The position numbers were made by a program, and so were the translations under genes. A DNA stretch of 64,000 nucleotides from Nephrocerus scutellatus (Eukaryota; Arthropoda; Insecta; Diptera; Pipunculidae), in NCBI GenBank assembly GCA_947095585.1, contig OX352761.1:128990277-129054276 (forward strand), given 5' to 3'. Below are positions 59,187-64,000 of this stretch, one piece after another (the first letter of the stretch is position 1; every line of letters starts with the position of its first letter). The notes under the pieces were generated by a model. That model had not been told where the DNA came from. It was given only the letters and a program-made list of their open reading frames with translations, and ran no database searches.

Positions 59187-61986
59187 ATGTGCAATCTTGC
59201 ACTTACACGATTCATACAGTTATTACTGGAAATATGCAATGTATCATATTCCCACAGTTTGATGTGATCATTAATTAGTATATCAACATTGTTATAAGAA
59301 CACCAAAATTGTATAAATACCCCAAATTCTGTCTAATAAAATATAGTTCAAAACGGCTACTTATTATCCCTGACAAGCCACGACCCACGGCAAGCGGAGG
59401 TTATTAAGAAGTATATTCAGCCAGCCAAACTGAACATCGTCTATAAAAGACATTCATGAAAGACGACGGCACTACCCCATCTCTTCCTGTAACAAAAACT
59501 GAAATTAGCTGCTAACATATTTGCACACGAATAGATAAACTATTCAGATATTTTAAAATATTTCAGAATGATCTATGAGTGGAAATGCATCCGAATATGA
59601 TGAGCTGCTACTTAATCGTTTGTAAAAAATTCCCGTCATTATAACGTTGCCGAAGAAATATGAACTTTTTTATTTATGTTCCTCTTACATGCCTGCTAGC
59701 AGATTTGTTGTTTATATAGCCAATACGTCTACCAGCTATGAAAAAGCTAAAGTATTTAGTATACCAAGAATCCACAGCAATAATCAATGGAATTATCTGA
59801 GTTCAACCAGAAGTCAAACGGACTTTAACTGCTTTAAATAGCTGCTGCCACCAATGACAATAAATTACTTTTCTAAATTTTTTGTATTAAGTACTTATTT
59901 GTTGAAGATAAACGAAACGCAATATTTACAATTCAATGGAAAATATAAATAGATATAAACAGGAGCAAGTGCAGTTGAGTGTAATTTGCGATTTTAATTG
60001 AAGATAATAGCAAACTTAAACCATTACTTGTAATGTAATGCTTGTAATGAATTTATTCTCTTTAGTGCTTTTGTAAAACGTGTTCAATTTAGATATCAGA
60101 CAAAAGTGCGGGTAAATTTTTTTTAAAGAAATAGGACAGACATTTTAAAAATACATTGATAAAGGTGACTCCTATATGGAACACAAGCTGTTTCGCTTCT
60201 ATTACTCCGATTGATTGCGAAGTGCACTAAACGTGCCACTGTTGTACGAGTACGATTTAGAGGAAAATGAATTGCGCAGGCTTAGAACACATCCTTAAAG
60301 AGTCACCGCGATGGTAATGGATGGAAATTCTCTTTAACGTTCCATTCAGCAGGATATTTCCAAAACAGAAAAAAATTCAAATTGAATACTTTCCAGTATA
60401 AGAGATACGCACGGATTCCAGTATAAAACATCTTAGAATATAAATTCTCTAGGAATATAAATGATATATTTAAGAGCGCATTGAAGGAGAATAATAACTT
60501 AAATTGCTTCCAATAAATGGAACTAAATATGAGCTATGTAGAATTTATTGAGGTAGGCAAATCTTAGCACTAGAAATAGAAAATGACAAACAGCTTAGGG
60601 CAGTCCACAAACCGCTTTTTGTATTTAGATAGATACAGCTCGTTTTAGATGGAATGGTGTGTCTGATTCCCGATCACATTTCCGATGCCAAAATAATAAA
60701 GATGCCAAGATTAGATAGTACGTTCTAAATGGGTTCCCTTATTCTTGCTGTGTAAACTATTGGCACATTCGTCATCATATTTGGTTCTACAACCGGTGTC
60801 CGGTCATGGCCTCCCGACTATTTCTACATTATACGTCTAAAAAACCCATTCTCAGGCAAGAGGTGATATAATGTGTGCATTTTTGGCATAAGCAAAACGG
60901 CTATTTTAAGCACTAAGCATTTAAGGAATATGTGTTAATATCAACGCGGCAACTGAAAGAAAAAACCCGAGATTTGATAACATGGAATATATCTTTACCG
61001 TAAATTTGCTTTTTAGTTTTTAAAAACACAACTTTTCTTCCTCTTGTTTAGTTGAATCAATTTTACTTAATTACCTTTAGGTATAGTCCGTCCTATTGCA
61101 GCCTTTTGAAATTGTACAAGTAAATTTATGTATAGGCACGTCATACAAGTAAACGTACCTTTAACTCTATACATATTTGGCCATTTGTGACGAAAATTTC
61201 AAATTCGCCATTGCCTAAAATTGCCTAATAGACACAGACAGCTATATTATTATCCCTCTGTGATGGTAGTTATTTATTTCCTCCGTTTATTTACATGTGA
61301 ATCGTTTAACCATCTGATCTAGACCGTGAATGGGGTTGTGTCACCGTTAGTGTGTATCTGGCTATCGTTTCTGTTCTTAAAGCTTAATCTTCTGAGAAAT
61401 CACGCTCAAGGGATTTGTTAGGCACAACATTGATGTAAGTCAATTAATGGGAGAGTTTTAAGTGTACTTTGACGCTATTATAAAAATGAAAAATACAAGA
61501 TATTAGTACGGGGTTAACAAAGTTAAGGAAAATCAGTATTTTGTTAAAAATTTAATGTTTAATTCTTCGATTTAACGACAACGGCATGGTATAGAGTTGT
61601 GAACATTCGATATTCAAATGTATCGAGCGGGTAAATCATTTTCATTTTCTTGTCTAAAGAAATGATAAGAGTCGATGAATTTTGTTTTTCGTTTTTATTT
61701 CGTTCATTCTATCATTTTCCTGAATAGCTAGGCTAGGGAAAGTCATCAAAAGAGGCTAATATACCGTGGGACATTTGATGAACAATTAAGTTCTAAATTG
61801 AATATAGAGCATCTTATCACTTCGGTCCTGTTGGCCGAATGCATAAATATTGTGAGATGGATATGTAGATTTTGACGACGTTTCTATCGGTAACGGTTTC
61901 CAGAATTTAAATAATGTACATTATTTGATCTTAAAAATTTAATTTTCTTTCAAAAATGACCAACAGTGATCTTGTAATTCAAGAGC
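59187..61986. other. No gene recognised; RTE tail remnant at 60770-60815
   Basis: AT-rich. GTCATCATATTTGGTTCTAC and ACAACCGGTGTCCGG at 60770-60805 are the reverse complement of the RTE 3' end. Nothing else assigned. Confidence 0.4.
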
Positions 61987-62151
61987 TACAGGGTGTGAAG
62001 TAATGTAAAGTCCTATATGTCTCTTCACATTAAAACGCTACGTACACCGCAGGAGTTGAAAATAGACCCCCCCTCCCATATTTTTTTTTCACGAAATTAA
62101 CCAATGAATAAACACTTTAAGTATTTTTCACCTTAACGGATACACCCTGTA
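61987..62151. mobile_element. 165-bp MITE-like element
   Basis: TACAGGGTGT at 61987-61996 and its complement ACACCCTGTA at 62142-62151 form matching ends, like the MITE at 821-954. The inner sequence is unrelated, so the two are different members or independent. Confidence 0.55.
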
Positions 62152-63904
62152 TATGTATATAGAATTTTTCAAGTGTGGTACCTTAAAAAAATGGGAATAT
62201 CTCTAAAATATCTTGAATAATAATAATATCTTAGATAACGTTCCTAACTAAACAAATGTTGTTCCTATAACATGTACTACCTCCCATTTCAGAGACATTG
62301 CTATTTTTTTAACATCATAAAATTATTTTTGGCAACCCGACTGTGCCTAACACTTGGGAGTGGGGAACTTTCAAAAAACACTCTGTTTAGTTTGCCCTAC
62401 AATTCTGCAAAATTTCATTGCTATATGTGCTATATTTACTACTTTTGCACAATTTTCCTGAACTTGCTTGCTTAAATTTCTACATCTTCTATTAAAAAAT
62501 CATGAGGCTGCTGATGCCTTACTTACCTGACACCAAATGAGGCATCATAAGGCCTCCACCACATTTTCTTTAGCGTCCTGCAAGACCATTTAGTCCTTTT
62601 TTGCTTCATTTATAGATTTTGAGCTTTAAAGATTTCCTCTAGGATTTCCTTTTGCTTAAGGCGACCCACTTTTCTGCTGGATTATGTCGGTGCGGATTCC
62701 ACTGCATTGCATGTTTGGAACCGGTTTTATTTTTTTTGTCTGACCAATTTTTTCGTTTGATTTTGAAGCTGCAAATAAGATATATATTCAGAAATTTTGC
62801 TACTAATATACTGGCTACAATTGACAGAAAATAACTTACTGCTCTAGTGCCTCATTAATGTACTGTTTACGACTACATGTTCCTCCATTTCAATCAAACG
62901 AAGTGAAGTTTTTATTGCTAACTGTTTCGATCTCATTGCTGTTATACTGGCAGGTAAACTTCACGTTCTCGTTAAATCTGCCCTACTAAGAAGAGCTATG
63001 CCGTAGGGCACCGGCCAACCCTTACACATTCAACGCACCGGATTTATTCCATTATTTACAATTGATTTTGCAATTCCTTTCCATACAATATCAGATTATT
63101 GTTTATATTTTGCAATTCGTTTATATTTGCCAGCGCCGCATTGCTTACTTAAGCTGAGCCAACAAGCGAGCAGTGAGCCTTATTCACTTCGATTATATCC
63201 TTAGTCCTAATTCCGGTGCGGGCGGCTCAGGGTTTGTTCCAATACTTCGCATAGAACATGAGGGAAAATACATATTATATTCGTATATAATTTCTGATTG
63301 TCTTCGCTTAACGAACCTTTTATTCTGAGTGCTTTCGCAGGGACGCACTCGTGGTACCCACAATACAAGCGCGTAACCATACACGCATCGTTCGCATTCG
63401 ATTACTGTTATTTGCAGGATACTCTTCTGCTCGATGAATAAATCCCCACGTTCCGATATGAAACAAATAAGTATTTACTTAAATCAAAATTAAATATTTG
63501 CTAATACACTTAATGTTAGTATTTTTTGTTCGTGTGAGTTCGTGCGTGCGTTTCTGGAGAAGCGATAAGACCTTCAAGGTTTTCATTTTTTGATTGTTTA
63601 CCTATAGGACGAGTTGTAGTTTTATTTGTGTAAGGTGTGCCTCGTTTGCCTGGAGTTTCTAATACGAAATTTGCACCTCGTTGTTTCTATTTACGTAAAA
63701 TTGTAATTTTTTCTGAAGAAATAATTTATTTTATTTAAAAATTAAACTAATAATTACCTCTTGAACAAAACTGAGAGATCATTCAACGTGTATTGCATGT
63801 AATTCACAAAACTCACTTATTTAATACTAACTTTTGAAGGCGCTTTGCTAATAACAAAAACCCACAACAAAAAAAATAAGTCAAATCCACTCCACCCATA
63901 ACAT
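62152..63904. other. No gene recognised
   Basis: Frames up to about 67 codons without family motifs. A GC-richer patch at 62985-63235 stands out slightly, but nothing can be assigned. Confidence 0.3.
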
Positions 63905-64000
63905 CTTAATGCTTAAGCAATCTGGATTCCGCCAGAAACATAGAAGCATAACAGCCGTAATAGGCATATCAGATGGAATACGTCATGATCTAGATGAAGG
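63905..64000 (+). mobile_element. LINE reverse transcriptase, cut by the window end
   Basis: A plus-strand frame reads MLKQSGFRQKHRSITAVIGI then SDGIRHDLDEG, the QSGFRxxHSxxTAL motif early in LINE reverse transcriptases. The catalytic part would lie beyond the window. Confidence 0.65.

Overview
This window looks like nuclear DNA of a higher fly (Diptera). It is AT-rich, has introns, and is packed with decayed LINEs, RTE-type retroposons, tRNA-derived SINEs, mariner and piggyBac relics and MITEs. The only recognisable host genes are insect odorant receptors (7tm_6 family). They resemble the Drosophila Or67d-type receptors that are expanded in tephritid fruit flies; both that assignment and the tephritid guess come from memory of the family, not from a search.

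The receptors form a tandem array, all on the minus strand and all with the same five-exon structure (255, 524, 190, 156 and 51 bp; 391 residues). Gene 1 (1128-3472), gene 3 (14813-16677) and gene 4 (31076-33044) have every exon open and every splice site present. Gene 2 (4721-8052) is a pseudogene with indels in exons 1 and 3 and lost splice sites. Gene 5 (35726-38609) is a pseudogene that has lost exon 1 with its start codon, the 5' end of exon 3 and the exon 3 donor. Near 50.0-50.85 kb lie two receptor exon-1 fragments in inverted orientation.

The array grew by a larger duplication. Block A (about 13.9-28.1 kb) and block B (about 30.3-41.1 kb) are collinear: receptor 3' flank, intact receptor (gene 3 or 4), upstream flank, a LINE nested in another LINE at the same junction, a second receptor 3' flank, a second receptor upstream flank, and a non-coding 1.4-1.5 kb segment. 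In block B the second receptor is pseudogene 5. In block A it is gone: at about 23.18 kb the 3' flank runs straight into the upstream flank, a ghost locus.

Region by region: 0-8 kb holds genes 1 and 2 with a minisatellite-like stretch between them and LINE relics in their long second introns. 8.7-13.8 kb holds three LINE relics. 13.9-23.7 kb holds gene 3, nested LINEs, an LTR-like stretch and the ghost locus. 25-30 kb holds an internally deleted mariner, a SINE broken by a LINE tail, duplicated segment D1 and a piggyBac relic. 30-41 kb is block B. 41.7-49.5 kb holds RTE and LINE relics. 50-54 kb holds the inverted exon-1 fragments, a SINE with a perfect target-site duplication and a small tandem array. 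54-64 kb is mostly unassigned AT-rich DNA with RTE and LINE pieces, ending in a LINE reverse transcriptase that runs off the window.

The intact genes would each encode a ligand-selective receptor working with the shared co-receptor Orco in olfactory neurons. An exact POU octamer upstream of genes 1 and 2 but altered in genes 3, 4 and 5 hints that the paralogues may differ in regulation.
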